Below, in pieces: positions 44,059 to 53,930 of a stretch of DNA of 64,000 bases. The position numbers and the translations under genes were made by a program. A model generated the notes under the pieces. The model had not been told where the DNA came from, did not search any database, and saw only the letters and a list, made by a program, of their open reading frames with translations. This DNA is from Brevibacterium jeotgali (lineage in GTDB: Bacteria > Actinomycetota > Actinomycetes > Actinomycetales > Brevibacteriaceae). Within the stretch, counting starts at the first letter, position 1. Each line of letters starts with the position of its first letter. The stretch is taken from assembly GCF_900169175.1 (NCBI RefSeq), contig NZ_FXZM01000009.1, forward strand, positions 118,243 to 182,242, given 5' to 3'.

Positions 44059-45605
44059 AGGAAATGGCGCGATCCTGTGAAGTACATGGTGACGCCCGCG
44101 GCCTCAGCCGCCGCCACCACCTCCTCGTCGCGGATCGATCCGCCCGGCTGGACGATCGCCTTCACCCCGGCGTCGAAGAGCGCCTGTGGTCCGTCCGCGA
44201 ACGGGAAGAAGGCGTCCGATGCGCACACGGATCCGACTGCGCGCTCCTCCCCCGCCCGCTCGATCGCGAGGCGTGCAGAGTCCACACGGTTCACCTGCCC
44301 CATGCCCACACCGACGGCGGCGCCGTCCTTGGCCAGCAGGATCGCGTTCGACTTCACCGACCGGCAGGCACGCCACGCGAACACGAGGTCGCGCATCGAC
44401 GCCTCGTCTGCAGCGTCACCCGCTGCCAGGGTCCAGCCCGCGGGCTCGTCGCCGTCCGCCTGCAGCAGATCGCGCTCCTGCACGAGCAGGCCACCGCCGA
44501 TCTGCTTCGTCTCGATCCGCTGCTCCGTGTGGTCGCCCAGCTCGAGCAGGCGGAGGTTCTTCTTCGTCCGCAGCAGCTCGAGGGCATCAGCGGCGAAGGA
44601 CGGCGCGGCGAGCACCTCGGTGAAGATCGGCTTCACCGACTCCGCCATCGCGAGCGTCACTTCGCGGTTCGCCGCGATGACGCCCCCGTACGCGGACACC
44701 GGGTCCGTCGCGTGTGCACGCCTGTGCGCGTCCGCGATGTCATCGCCCACCGCGAGCCCGCACGGGTTCGCGTGCTTGATGATCGCGACCGCCGGATCCG
44801 TGAAGTCGTACGCGGCACGGATCGCCGCGTCGATGTCCTGGTAGTTGTTGAAGGACATCTCCTTGCCACCCAGCTGCTCCGCCCCCGCGGCACCGCCGGC
44901 ACCGGGCACTGCGTAGACCGCCGCACGCTGGTGAGGGTTCTCGCCGTAGCGCAGGTCCGCCGTCTTATGGACTGCGGAACCGACGAAGACCGGCAGCCCG
45001 GTGTCCTCCTCGGCGACCTGCTCTGCCATCCAGGACGCCACGGCGACGTCGTAGGCCGCAGTGTGGGCGAACGCGTCGGCCGCCAGTCGCGTGCGGCGCG
45101 CCCGGCTGAAGCCCTCGCCGCCGGCCGCCTCGACGACCTCGGCGTAGACGGAGGGGTCTGTGACGACTGCAGCACTCGGGTGGTTCTTCGCCGCCGCCCG
45201 GACCATAGACGGACCACCGATGTCGATCTGCTCGACGCAGTCGTCGAACGACGCACCGGATGCGACGGTGTCCGTGAACGGGTACAGGTTGACGACGACC
45301 AGGTCGAACGGCTCGATGTCCAGTTCGGCGATCTGCTCGAGGTGCTCGGGCTTCCGGGTGTCTGCGAGGATCCCGGCATGGACGCGCGGGTGCAGGGTCT
45401 TCACCCGCCCCTCGAGTGTCTCCGGGAATCCGGTGAGCTCCTCCACGGGGGTGACGGGAACCCCCGCCTGAGCGATGCGTCCTGCCGTCGAGCCGGTCGA
45501 TACGAGGGTGACGCCGGCGGCGTGGAGCCCCTGCGCGAGGTCCTCCAGTCCGGTCTTGTCGTAGACGCTGATGAGCGCGCGGCGAATGGGTCGGGCTGTC
45601 TGCAC
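44052..45605 (-). CDS. purH: Bifunctional AICAR transformylase / IMP cyclohydrolase
   Basis: This enzyme performs the last two steps of de novo purine synthesis, formylation of AICAR and ring closure to IMP, in 517 residues. The N-terminal cyclohydrolase has [18 protein letters not shown] and [14 protein letters not shown]. The C-terminal transformylase has the catalytic [16 protein letters not shown] and ends [11 protein letters not shown]. Earlier GTG codons at 45653 and 45668 lie inside purN. I chose GTG at 45605 because AGGAGG stands 10 bases upstream and the length fits the family. The gene follows purN by 44 bp. Confidence 0.95.
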   Translation of the reverse strand: MQTARPIRRALISVYDKTGLEDLAQGLHAAGVTLVSTGSTAGRIAQAGVPVTPVEELTGFPETLEGRVKTLHPRVHAGILADTRKPEHLEQIAELDIEPFDLVVVNLYPFTDTVASGASFDDCVEQIDIGGPSMVRAAAKNHPSAAVVTDPSVYAEVVEAAGGEGFSRARRTRLAADAFAHTAAYDVAVASWMAEQVAEEDTGLPVFVGSAVHKTADLRYGENPHQRAAVYAVPGAGGAAGAEQLGGKEMSFNNYQDIDAAIRAAYDFTDPAVAIIKHANPCGLAVGDDIADAHRRAHATDPVSAYGGVIAANREVTLAMAESVKPIFTEVLAAPSFAADALELLRTKKNLRLLELGDHTEQRIETKQIGGGLLVQERDLLQADGDEPAGWTLAAGDAADEASMRDLVFAWRACRSVKSNAILLAKDGAAVGVGMGQVNRVDSARLAIERAGEERAVGSVCASDAFFPFADGPQALFDAGVKAIVQPGGSIRDEEVVAAAEAAGVTMYFTGSRHFLH

Positions 45606-45649
45606 GTCTCTGGTGCCTCCTGCTCGTGTGGATGGGTTCTGTGGAGCGG

Positions 45650-46261
45650 TCACGGTGCTGGTGTCCACCCGGTCACGCGTCGGCCCTCGACCGTGAGAGT
45701 CCCCTCGGCGAGGAACGCCAGCAGTTCGACGAGCCGGGTCCGCTCGAGAGCACGGATGCGCTCGTGGAGCGATTCCTCGTCGTCCGCGTCCTGCACCGCC
45801 ACGGGGAACTGCGCGATGATCGGACCTGTATCGACGCCCGCGTCGACGAGGTGGAACGTCGTCCCCGCGACCTTGACGCCGTGGGCCATCGCGTCGCGGA
45901 CGCCATGGGCACCGGGGAACGAAGGCAGCAGCGCCGGGTGCGTATTGATGATGCGGCCGGCGAAGCGCTCGACGAAAGCATGTCCCAGGATCCGCATGAA
46001 ACCGGCGGAGATGATCCAGTCGGGGTCGTAGGACGCCGCGGTGTCGGCCAGCACCCGGTTCCAGTCGTCACGCCCGGCATGGTCTGCCGGGGAGACGACG
46101 CATGCCTCGACGCCGGCCGACCGCGCGCGGTCGAGGACCCCGGCGGACGGCACATCGGAGCAGACGGCGACGATCTGCACCCCTGCTCCCCCGTCCGCGA
46201 AGGCGTCGAGGAGAGCTTGGGTGAGAGTTCCTGAACCGGAGGCGAGAATCACGCAGCGCAC
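45650..46261 (-). CDS. purN: Phosphoribosylglycinamide formyltransferase
   Basis: This 203-residue enzyme formylates GAR with 10-formyl-THF, the third purine step. The catalytic residues are in [20 protein letters not shown] (Asn, His) and [13 protein letters not shown] (Asp). The substrate loop reads [17 protein letters not shown] at 46261 lies 6 bases after TAGACT (46268-46273), so the purN-purH message is probably leaderless. No PurR-type box is obvious in the 83-bp upstream gap. Confidence 0.95.
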   Translation of the reverse strand: MRCVILASGSGTLTQALLDAFADGGAGVQIVAVCSDVPSAGVLDRARSAGVEACVVSPADHAGRDDWNRVLADTAASYDPDWIISAGFMRILGHAFVERFAGRIINTHPALLPSFPGAHGVRDAMAHGVKVAGTTFHLVDAGVDTGPIIAQFPVAVQDADDEESLHERIRALERTRLVELLAFLAEGTLTVEGRRVTGWTPAP

Positions 46262-46344
46262 GCGGCAAGTCTAGAGGAACCCGGTGGAAGGGGACCGCTC
46301 GGGCCGTGCCGCCTCCGTGCGGCCCGTATGCGACACTGTGGGGT

Positions 46345-46872
46345 GTGAGCAACCCGAGCCCCGTCGACGACAAGACCCGCATCGATCCGCCGCGCGATAC
46401 TGACGCGACCGGCAAGGGGACGGGCGCGCCCGACGGCGGCTCCGACAAGGATCCGGAGAAGCCCAGCGGCCCGCAGCGCACCGTCGTGAAGTACGGTCTC
46501 GCGCTCACCGTGCTGCTCGCCGGTGCGATCCTCTGCTCGATGCTCTCGCTCCCCCTCGTCATCGTGTCGGGCGTTCTCGCACTCGGCGCGATGGTGTGCG
46601 CGGTCATCTGCCTCGTCGCAGGCATCCGCGCAGGGCAGGTGGCTCAGGCGATCGTCACCGGGATCATCGGATTCATCGTCGCGGGCTACGTCCTCGTCTC
46701 CGCGATCTCCACGGTCTTCATCTGGGACATCCGCGCCGATTTCGAGGCGTGCATGGCCGATTCGATCACCGAGCAGGCGACAGCCGTCTGCCAGAACGAC
46801 TACAACGAGCAGGTCGGCGACTGGTTCGAACGGCTCACTGGTCAGCCGCTTCCCGGTTCGCAAGCAGACTGA
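46345..46872 (+). CDS. Membrane protein of unknown function
   Basis: This is a 175-residue protein. About 50 polar residues (DDKTRIDPPRDTDATGKGTG) precede two or three hydrophobic segments (about 52-75, 80-100, 103-130). An extracytoplasmic C-terminus with two cysteines (FEACMADSITEQATAVCQND) may form a disulphide. The layout resembles DUF4190-type proteins, but I do not recognise it firmly. It is divergent from purN, and its end overlaps the DUF6350 gene by 38 bp tail to tail. Confidence 0.65.
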   Translation: MSNPSPVDDKTRIDPPRDTDATGKGTGAPDGGSDKDPEKPSGPQRTVVKYGLALTVLLAGAILCSMLSLPLVIVSGVLALGAMVCAVICLVAGIRAGQVAQAIVTGIIGFIVAGYVLVSAISTVFIWDIRADFEACMADSITEQATAVCQNDYNEQVGDWFERLTGQPLPGSQAD

Positions 46873-48052
46873 GGCCCCACCCACCGGCAGCACCCGCACC
46901 CGCGGCTCCGCCGATGGTGGCGATCGCAGTCGCGAGGGGGACTCCGAACGTCTCCAGCCCCGCGGGCCCGATCGGTCCGGAGGCGAACAGCACGGCCGCA
47001 GCTGTGCAGACGAAGCCCAGTCCGACGGTGATGACGACCACGCGCCAGTCCGCCTCTTCCGCCCAGGTGCGTCGTCCCACGGTCGCGACCCCTGCGGCGA
47101 GCGGGAGGATGACCAGGACGGACCAGCCCCATGCCGCAGTGTCCGTCGGGACCGCAGCGAGCACCGGCACGGCGGGGACCACAGCGGCCTGCGAGCTGAA
47201 CGGCGTCGCCAGCGCAGCGGCAGACAGGTGGAGCCCTGCGCCCGACAGCCAGCTCACCGTGATGAGCAGCAGTGTGGGCAGGAAGAGCAGCTGGACGAAT
47301 GCCAGCCCCCCGGCTGCGAAGGCTGGCCGGGAATACCCGGCCACTGCCGTGGACATGGCGGACCACCCTGTGGCGAGTGCGATGATGAGCACCAGGACGG
47401 CCATGGTCGCGAACGCGAGCCCCACACGGCGCAGCACGCGCAGCGCGGATTCGAGAGCGTCCGCCCATTCACCGCCCGCCTTCGTCGCGACGAGGTCGAA
47501 CAGGGCCTGGGCCCAGCGGCCGGCAGGCGCTCCGCGTCGCTCCGGACCCAGGCACGCGATGAGCACCGGCACCGACACGACCACGAGGAACCGTGCGAAT
47601 CCCAGCGGCGTCAGCGTGCCCGCCCCCACCAGCAGCCCGGCCAGCAGGAGCACCAGGACGATCGCACCCAGACAGGTGACTATGCCCACGGTCGCCGCAT
47701 AGCGGGTGGCAGGGAGGACCCCGGCACGGACCAGCTGCTCGTTGGCGGCCAGCGCGCGACGGGTCCGCCTCAGCGCGGAGGTCATGACCCCCATGAGTCC
47801 GACGGTGAGCAGTGTCGGTGGGAGGCCGAGGCCGATCGTCAGCTCCCAGCCGGAGGCAGCGCCCAGCACGGTGCCTGCCCATCCGACGACGGAGGACAGC
47901 GGCTGCAGCTGGGCGATCGCGACGAACCACGCGGCGAGGGCGACGAGCAGCACGGTGAGGACGAGGACGAGGACGGCCCGGAGCGCCTCGAGGGCGCCGA
48001 TCACGACCGGGTGTCGGCTGGCGAGCGGGGGAAGTGCGGGGGCCGATGACAT
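46835..48052 (-). CDS. DUF6350 polytopic membrane protein
   Basis: This is a 405-residue protein with about ten membrane segments, starting ASRHPVVIGALEALRAVLVL. This family usually stands directly upstream of purN in actinobacteria. Here a plus-strand gene lies between them. The function is unknown. The ATG at 48052 follows CACAAT by 8 bases. The frame continues to 48475 but without support. It is divergent from the gene at 48196. Confidence 0.85.
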   Translation of the reverse strand: MSSAPALPPLASRHPVVIGALEALRAVLVLVLTVLLVALAAWFVAIAQLQPLSSVVGWAGTVLGAASGWELTIGLGLPPTLLTVGLMGVMTSALRRTRRALAANEQLVRAGVLPATRYAATVGIVTCLGAIVLVLLLAGLLVGAGTLTPLGFARFLVVVSVPVLIACLGPERRGAPAGRWAQALFDLVATKAGGEWADALESALRVLRRVGLAFATMAVLVLIIALATGWSAMSTAVAGYSRPAFAAGGLAFVQLLFLPTLLLITVSWLSGAGLHLSAAALATPFSSQAAVVPAVPVLAAVPTDTAAWGWSVLVILPLAAGVATVGRRTWAEEADWRVVVITVGLGFVCTAAAVLFASGPIGPAGLETFGVPLATAIATIGGAAGAGAAGGWGLSLLANREAADQ

Positions 48053-48195
48053 CGCCGCCCATTGTGCCCCGAGCGCCGCTCGACAGACGCATTCGACACA
48101 CCGCCGGGTCATGTCCGGGTGGTACCTTTGAGCGATTGGAGAGCAACGCGTCTCCGTACCATTGTCGTCGATGTCGTGAAGGTGAGTCCCTGGCG

Positions 48196-49647
48196 ATGAG
48201 CTCTGGAGATCCGGACCCGCAGATCCCACCCATGCCCGATCGGACCCCGGAGCAGGCGCAGCAGGAGCACCGGTCCGCGCAGTCAGCATGGGCGCCGCCG
48301 CAGGACGGAGGCACCGGCCCCGGCTCTGTGCCCGGGGCCGCTCACAGCCCCGCATCGCACGACAGCCCCGAACCGCACGATCCCGCGCACACCGCGGCGC
48401 CTCCCGCCGACGGTTCGGGCCCCACGTTCGACGGCGGTGCCGCTGCACAGGCCCCCGGGTCCCAGCCCACCGCACCGCACTCCCCTGCGCCTCAGCCGCC
48501 CTATGCGCCCCAGACCAGCGGTGCGCATGGTGCAGGCCCGGCCGGCGAGGTCCCGCAGCCGGCTCCTGCTCCCGGCTATGCGCCCGGCCAGGTGCCGACG
48601 ACCCGCCGGCAGGAGAGGAAGAAGAGCACGTCGAAGATGCCCCTCATCCTCTCGCTGTCCGCTGTGGGCCTCGTCCTCGTCCTCGTGGTCGTCGGTGCAC
48701 TGATCGTCATGAACGTCAACCGCAGCCAGTACGGCCCGGAGACGGTCGCTCAGGAATACCTGGACGCGGTCGCAGCGGGCGACCTCGCAGCAGCGCAGGA
48801 GATCACGCCTGCGACGGTGCCGAACGGAGCGAACGAAGCCCTCGTCGACCCGGACATCTTCGCCGCCTCGTCCTCAGCCATCGAAGACATCCAGGTGTCC
48901 GAGGCGGACATCAACGGGGACACCGCCACGATGACGGCCGCCTACACGATCGACGGGCAGGACTACGAGCTGCCGCTCACTGCCGACAAGTCCGGCCGCC
49001 AGGGCGTCTTCTTCGACCAGTGGACTCTGCAGCCGCCAGTCCTGCAGACGCTCTCCGTCGACCTCACCCAGACCGCGGACGCAACGGTGAATGGCGAATC
49101 GGTCGATCTTGCGACCGGAGCCACGGAGTACGCGGTCATGCCGGGGGCCTATGAACTCGTCGTCCCGGAGACCACGTACACGGAGGAGGGCTCGTCCGGC
49201 ATCACGGTGGGCTTCGCCCCGGACGCGGAGCCGCAGCCGGCGACGCTCAACGTGACCATCGATGTGACGGACGCCTACAAGGAAGATGTCACCGAAGCGG
49301 TCAACACGATGCTCGACGAGTGCCTGGAGTCCGGCGATCTCGAGACGGAGTGCGGCTTCTTCGACCGCGACTCGTTCGCGAATGCGGATGAGAAGGAGAC
49401 GTACGACACGCTCCAGACGGACGGCGTCGAGTACGAGATGACGGAGAGGCCCGAGATCGTCGTCACCGACTACGGGGTCCCCGGCACGGGTTCGTTCTAC
49501 ACAGACGATGAGACGCCCGGCGAGGTCGAAGCGGAGGTCGAGGACGAGAACGGCGCCGAATACACGCTGACCTCGGAGCTTCGCCCGTCCGGCACCGTCA
49601 CCGTCGACGGAGACTCGATCTCCATCTCGTTCCTCTACAACGGCTGA
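48196..49647 (+). CDS. Membrane-anchored secreted protein with Pro-rich N-terminus
   Basis: This is a 483-residue protein. Residues 1-140 are Pro/Ala/Gln-rich and cytoplasmic, ending in TTRRQERKKSTSK. One membrane segment follows (ILSLSAVGLVLVLVVVGALI). The outer part begins with an NTF2-like stretch (PETVAQEYLDAVAAGDLAAA) and continues as acidic beta-rich sequence. Two cysteines lie in LDECLESGDLETECGFF. The plan resembles TcaA/DUF4878-type envelope proteins. The role is unknown. ATG with GAAGGTGAG upstream. Two hairpins follow. Confidence 0.75.
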   Translation: MSSGDPDPQIPPMPDRTPEQAQQEHRSAQSAWAPPQDGGTGPGSVPGAAHSPASHDSPEPHDPAHTAAPPADGSGPTFDGGAAAQAPGSQPTAPHSPAPQPPYAPQTSGAHGAGPAGEVPQPAPAPGYAPGQVPTTRRQERKKSTSKMPLILSLSAVGLVLVLVVVGALIVMNVNRSQYGPETVAQEYLDAVAAGDLAAAQEITPATVPNGANEALVDPDIFAASSSAIEDIQVSEADINGDTATMTAAYTIDGQDYELPLTADKSGRQGVFFDQWTLQPPVLQTLSVDLTQTADATVNGESVDLATGATEYAVMPGAYELVVPETTYTEEGSSGITVGFAPDAEPQPATLNVTIDVTDAYKEDVTEAVNTMLDECLESGDLETECGFFDRDSFANADEKETYDTLQTDGVEYEMTERPEIVVTDYGVPGTGSFYTDDETPGEVEAEVEDENGAEYTLTSELRPSGTVTVDGDSISISFLYNG

Positions 49648-49656
49648 CAGCCCGCC

Positions 49657-49723
49657 GGGGACCGCATCCGGTCCCCCACCGCCGGACGAGCCCCGTGGTC
49701 CTCAGGACCACGGGGCTCGTCCG
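49657..49723 (+). terminator. Double hairpin terminator
   Basis: GGGGACCG-CATC-CGGTCCCC (49657-49676) is followed by a perfect 19-bp stem with loop TCA (49683-49701 with 49705-49723). Confidence 0.85.
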
Positions 49724-49747
49724 TGTCATTCCGGCGTGTCATTCCGG
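49722..49747. repeat. Tandem 13-bp repeat
   Basis: CGTGTCATTCCGG occurs twice in direct succession (49722-49734, 49735-49747), directly behind the terminator and ahead of the amidase 3' end. The remaining bases to 49820 show nothing else. Confidence 0.85.
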
Positions 49748-49820
49748 GGGCGGTCCGCGTCGTTCCTGTGGTGGGCGCCGCGACGAGCGAGCGCCAGCGT
49801 GACCGGCGCCCGCGGCAGTC

Positions 49821-51254
49821 TCAGGCTCCCACGATGCGCACGGGGGCGGGCACCGCGGCGATCTCCTCGATGCGCTCCGACAGGGCCAGCACCCCGGCGT
49901 CGTCGAAGCGGCGCCCCGCCACCTGGACGGCGACCGTCCGCCCGTCGGGGGTGAACCCCGCATGCACGCTCGACGCGGGCTGTTCCGACATGTTGTACGG
50001 GACCGTGAAACCGATGTGCTGCATCGGCAGCGACGGATCCGTGTAGGGCATCGGCTGTTCGGCGGGGAACGCTGCCATGGGCGCCACCGGTGAGAGCACG
50101 AAGTCGTAGTCCACAGTCGCCGCGACCGTCGTGGCCCGCATCCGCTGGATCGAGTGGTAGCAGCGCATGAGTTCGACTGCGGGGACGTCGGCGCCCGCCA
50201 TGCACCACCGCGCTACGTGCGGCAGGATCCGTCGCTGATCCTCGAGGTCGAGAGCAGAGAAGTCGGCCCACGACCGCACCCGCCAGAACCGATCGACATC
50301 GGCGAGCAGACCCTCATCCATGAAGGGGGCGATCTCCACCACCTCGGCTCCGGCGTCGGACAGCGCGTCGGCAGTCGCGCGGACCACGCTCGCCACGTGG
50401 GGGTCGGTGCCCTCCCCGCATCCCGCATCCGTGTGCACGCCGATCCGCAGGCCGCGCACGTCGGCGCCCCCGTCGCTCAGCGGTCGTGTGTAGTCACCGG
50501 TGTAAGCCGGCAGCGCGGAGAAGTCCCGGGGATCGGAGCGTCCGATCACCTGCATCGCGGCCAGCACGTCCTCCGTGCGGCGGGCGAGCGGCCCGGCGCA
50601 CCGGCCCAGATACGGCGCATCGAGTGGGACCCTGCCGAAGCTCGGCTTGAGAGTCGCGAGCCCCAGCCAGGTGCCCGGGAGTCGGATCGAACCTCCGATG
50701 TCGGATCCGATGTGCACGGGACCGTAGCCTGCGGCGGCCGCAGCACCTGCACCGCTGGACGAGCCTCCGGTGGTGAGCGAGGGGTCCAGCGGCGAGCGCG
50801 TGATCCCGTGCCGTGATGACACACCGGACGACAGCATTCCCCAGTCGGGCATCACGGTTGCGCCGACGAGGACCGCGCCGCCTTCGCGCAGACGCGCGGT
50901 GATCGGGGCGTCCGCAGTCGCGGTCGGCGGGTCTCCGGCCGCGTGTCCCCCGGGCATCGGGACGCCTTCGACGGCGATGTTCTCCTTGACGGTGACCGGC
51001 ACGCCGTCCAGCGGCCCGAGAGCCTCACCCGCCTGCCAGCGCTCAGCAGATGCCCGGGCTGCGGCCTGGGCCCTCCCCTGCCGGTCGAGATCCGACCACC
51101 AGAGTGCGTTCAGCGTGGGTTCGCAGGCCTCGACGCGCGCCCGCACCGCGTCGAGCACCTCGACCGGGGTGAGATCGCCGGCGCGGAAGCGCTCCGTCAT
51201 CGCCGCGACGGACAGATCGGCAGGGGTGTCGTGCGGAGCAGTGGGGTTCACCAC
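49821..51254 (-). CDS. Amidase, amidase-signature family
   Basis: This is a 477-residue hydrolase of the GatA-like amidase signature family. The Ser-cisSer-Lys triad is visible: Lys in PVTVKENIAVEG, the cis-Ser in LTTGGSSSGAGAAAAAGYG, and the nucleophile in IGSDIGGSIRLPG. It is cytoplasmic and the substrate is unknown. GTG has an AGAGGA site. It begins 28 bp after the ABC ATPase gene and probably belongs to that operon, so it may cleave an amide or peptide brought in by the importer. Confidence 0.92.
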   Translation of the reverse strand: MVNPTAPHDTPADLSVAAMTERFRAGDLTPVEVLDAVRARVEACEPTLNALWWSDLDRQGRAQAAARASAERWQAGEALGPLDGVPVTVKENIAVEGVPMPGGHAAGDPPTATADAPITARLREGGAVLVGATVMPDWGMLSSGVSSRHGITRSPLDPSLTTGGSSSGAGAAAAAGYGPVHIGSDIGGSIRLPGTWLGLATLKPSFGRVPLDAPYLGRCAGPLARRTEDVLAAMQVIGRSDPRDFSALPAYTGDYTRPLSDGGADVRGLRIGVHTDAGCGEGTDPHVASVVRATADALSDAGAEVVEIAPFMDEGLLADVDRFWRVRSWADFSALDLEDQRRILPHVARWCMAGADVPAVELMRCYHSIQRMRATTVAATVDYDFVLSPVAPMAAFPAEQPMPYTDPSLPMQHIGFTVPYNMSEQPASSVHAGFTPDGRTVAVQVAGRRFDDAGVLALSERIEEIAAVPAPVRIVGA

Positions 51255-51282
51255 GGGTCCTCTCGTTCGGGCTCGGCGCGTC

Positions 51283-53034
51283 TCAGGCGCTGAGCGCTGC
51301 GTGGATGGTGGGCGACGCAGCGACGAGCGCCCTCGTGTACTCGTGCGCGGGCTGGTCGTACACCTGGTCGGTGCGTCCCTGTTCGACGATCTCGCCGGAC
51401 CTCATGACTGCGACGTCCGAGCACAGGTGTCGGACGACCCCCAGGTCGTGTGACACGAAGACGAGCGTCAGGCTGTAGTCGTCGACGAGGTCGGCGAGCA
51501 GGTTGAGCACCTGTGCTCGCACAGAGACGTCGAGTGCGGACACCGGTTCGTCCGCGACGAGGATCCGGGGGCGCGTGACGAGAGCACGGGCGATCGAGAT
51601 CCGCTGGCGCTGGCCGCCGGAGAACTGGTGGGGGAACCGCGTGAGCGCGTCGGGACCGAGGCCCACGGCCTCCACCATCTCCTCAGCCCTGTCGAGCCGC
51701 TCGGCCCGGTCCACCTGCATCGAGCGCAGCGGCTCGCCGATGATCTCCGCGACGCTCATCCGCGGGTCGAGCGAGGCGTACGGGTCCTGGAACACGATCT
51801 GCAGATCGCGGCGCATCGCGGTGAGACCCGACTGGTCGCCCGGGTCGACGACGACGTCCCCCACCCGGACGGTGCCGGCTGTGGGCGTCTCGAGTCCCGA
51901 GAGGATCGACAGGAGCGTCGACTTCCCGGACCCGGATTCTCCGACGATGCCCATCCGCCCGCCCGCGCGCACGGACAGATCGATGCCCTTGAGCGCTTCG
52001 ACCCGGTGGCTGCGGAAGAGACCGGCCCGGCGGGTGAAGTTCTTGACGACCCCGCTCATCTCGATGAGGTCGACCTCGCCCGAGGCCGTGGCCGACTCCG
52101 AAGCGACCGACCCCGAGGGGGCCGGCTCCGAAGCGACCGGCTCCGGAGTGGCCGGCTCCGAGGCGACCGGCACCTCGGCAGCGGTCGCGTGCCGATCGGT
52201 TCCGGGATACTGGCCCGCCGTCGCGATCGTGTAGAGGCGGCCGCGCGCATCCGTGGCCGTCAGATCACTCGCCGCCAGCAGGCCGCGGGTGTACTCGTGC
52301 TGGGGTGCGGTGAAGATCTCGTCGACCGTTCCGGTCTCCACGACGCGCCCCGCATTCATGACCATGACCCGTTCGCAGACCCGGGCGACGACCGCCAGGT
52401 CGTGGGTGATGAAGAGGAGTCCGGCACCGCGTGCTGTGACCTGTTCGTCGATGAGGTCGAGCACCGCGGACTGGACCGTCACGTCCAGCGCCGTCGTCGG
52501 CTCGTCGCAGATGAGGAGGTCAGGCGAGTTCGCCAGGGCGATGGCCAGCATGATGCGCTGCCTCTGGCCGCCGGACAGCTGATGCGGGAAGGCTCTCGCT
52601 GCCGCCGCGGGGTCCGGCAGATGCACCTGGTCGAGCAGCTCGATAGCGCGCTTCGTGGCAGCGTCCCCCGCAGCCGTCCTGTGCAGACGCATGACCTCTG
52701 CGACCTGATCGCCCACCCGCATGAGCGGGTTGAGTGCGCTCATCGGCTCCTGGAAGACCATGCTCATGCGACTGCCGCGCAGACCTGCGACCGCCTTCTC
52801 GGAACGGGACAGGAGATTGCCCGACTCCCCCGCGAGTGCGACCTCGCCCTGCGCGGTGAGTTCTGACGGGAGCAGACCCATGATCGCGGACGAGGTGAGG
52901 GACTTCCCCGAACCGGACTCGCCGATGAGGCCCACCCGTTCGCCCGGGGCGATCGCGAAGTCCAGCGGGTGGACGAGCGTGCGCGACGCGGTGGAGATCG
53001 TGAGGTCACGCACGGTGAGCAGCGGGTCGGTCAT
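51283..53034 (-). CDS. Fused dual ATPase of an oligopeptide-type ABC importer
   Basis: This is a 583-residue protein with two complete nucleotide-binding domains, DppD-like and DppF-like. Walker A loops are [14 protein letters not shown] and [14 protein letters not shown]. Signatures are [12 protein letters not shown] and [12 protein letters not shown]. Walker B segments are [13 protein letters not shown] and [13 protein letters not shown]. The linker (about 285-325) is a Pro/Ala/Ser/Glu repeat ([19 protein letters not shown]). It energises the two permeases encoded next to it. The start touches the stop of the permease gene. Confidence 0.95.
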   Translation of the reverse strand: MTDPLLTVRDLTISTASRTLVHPLDFAIAPGERVGLIGESGSGKSLTSSAIMGLLPSELTAQGEVALAGESGNLLSRSEKAVAGLRGSRMSMVFQEPMSALNPLMRVGDQVAEVMRLHRTAAGDAATKRAIELLDQVHLPDPAAAARAFPHQLSGGQRQRIMLAIALANSPDLLICDEPTTALDVTVQSAVLDLIDEQVTARGAGLLFITHDLAVVARVCERVMVMNAGRVVETGTVDEIFTAPQHEYTRGLLAASDLTATDARGRLYTIATAGQYPGTDRHATAAEVPVASEPATPEPVASEPAPSGSVASESATASGEVDLIEMSGVVKNFTRRAGLFRSHRVEALKGIDLSVRAGGRMGIVGESGSGKSTLLSILSGLETPTAGTVRVGDVVVDPGDQSGLTAMRRDLQIVFQDPYASLDPRMSVAEIIGEPLRSMQVDRAERLDRAEEMVEAVGLGPDALTRFPHQFSGGQRQRISIARALVTRPRILVADEPVSALDVSVRAQVLNLLADLVDDYSLTLVFVSHDLGVVRHLCSDVAVMRSGEIVEQGRTDQVYDQPAHEYTRALVAASPTIHAALSA

Positions 53035-53930
53035 CAGCTTCGTCCTCTCAGCGTCGGGTCCAGCCGGTCGCGCAGACCATCACCCAGCAGATTGAAGCCC
53101 AGGACCGCGATGGCGATGAAGAGGCCGGGCCAGATCGCCAGCTCCGGTCGCGACCCGAGGAACTGCTGGGATTCCTGGAGCATGCGCCCCCAGGAGGGGG
53201 TCGGAGGCTGTGTGCCGAGTCCCAGGAACGACAGGCCGGCTTCGGCCAGGACGGACAGCGCGAAGGTGACGGACGCCTGCACGATGATGAGGCCCGCGAT
53301 GTTCGGAACGACGTGCTGGATCGCGATCTGCAGCGGCGTGCGGTTCGCTGTGCGCGCTGCCGCGATGTACTCCCGGCCCATGATCTGGAGGGTGCCCGAG
53401 CGGGCCACTCGCGCGAACGCGGGGATCGCGGCGATGCCCAGTGCGGCCATCGCGGGGCCGGTGCCCGGCCCGAAGACGGCGGAGAACACGATCGCCAGCA
53501 GCAGCGCCGGGAAGGCGAGCAGGAGGTCATTGCCGCGCATGATGAGTCCGGACAGCCAGCGCGCCCGCGTCATGCCCGCGAGCACTCCGAGCGGCACTCC
53601 GATGAGCATCGCGATGCCCACGGCGACGATGCCGACGAGCAGGGTCACACGCGCACCCAGCATGATCCAGGTGAGCGTGTCCCTGCCGTAGCGGTCGGTC
53701 CCGAAGGGGTGGGCCGCGGACATCCCCTCGAGGCGTCCGGCCGCATCCGGCTGGGTCGGCGGATGAGGGGTCCAGACGAAGGACACGAGCGCCAGGACGA
53801 CGACGATGCCGACGAGCACGAGCCCGACGACGAACGTGAGCTCTGTGGCGCGGCCGCTGCGTGTCCGCGGGACGTCTGCGGCCGGTGCGCCGGTGGATGC
53901 CGTGGAGTCGGGAGGGGCGGGGGTCGTCAT
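53034..53930 (-). CDS. ABC importer permease, DppC type
   Basis: This is a 298-residue inner-membrane permease. After about 25 polar residues come six membrane segments. HPFGTDRYGRDTLTWIMLGA is the DppC entry signature. The EAA loop is REYIAAARTANRTPLQIAIQ. LGLGTQPPTPSWGRMLQESQ precedes the last segments. Its start overlaps the DppB-type gene by four bases. Confidence 0.94.
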   Translation of the reverse strand: MTTPAPPDSTASTGAPAADVPRTRSGRATELTFVVGLVLVGIVVVLALVSFVWTPHPPTQPDAAGRLEGMSAAHPFGTDRYGRDTLTWIMLGARVTLLVGIVAVGIAMLIGVPLGVLAGMTRARWLSGLIMRGNDLLLAFPALLLAIVFSAVFGPGTGPAMAALGIAAIPAFARVARSGTLQIMGREYIAAARTANRTPLQIAIQHVVPNIAGLIIVQASVTFALSVLAEAGLSFLGLGTQPPTPSWGRMLQESQQFLGSRPELAIWPGLFIAIAVLGFNLLGDGLRDRLDPTLRGRS

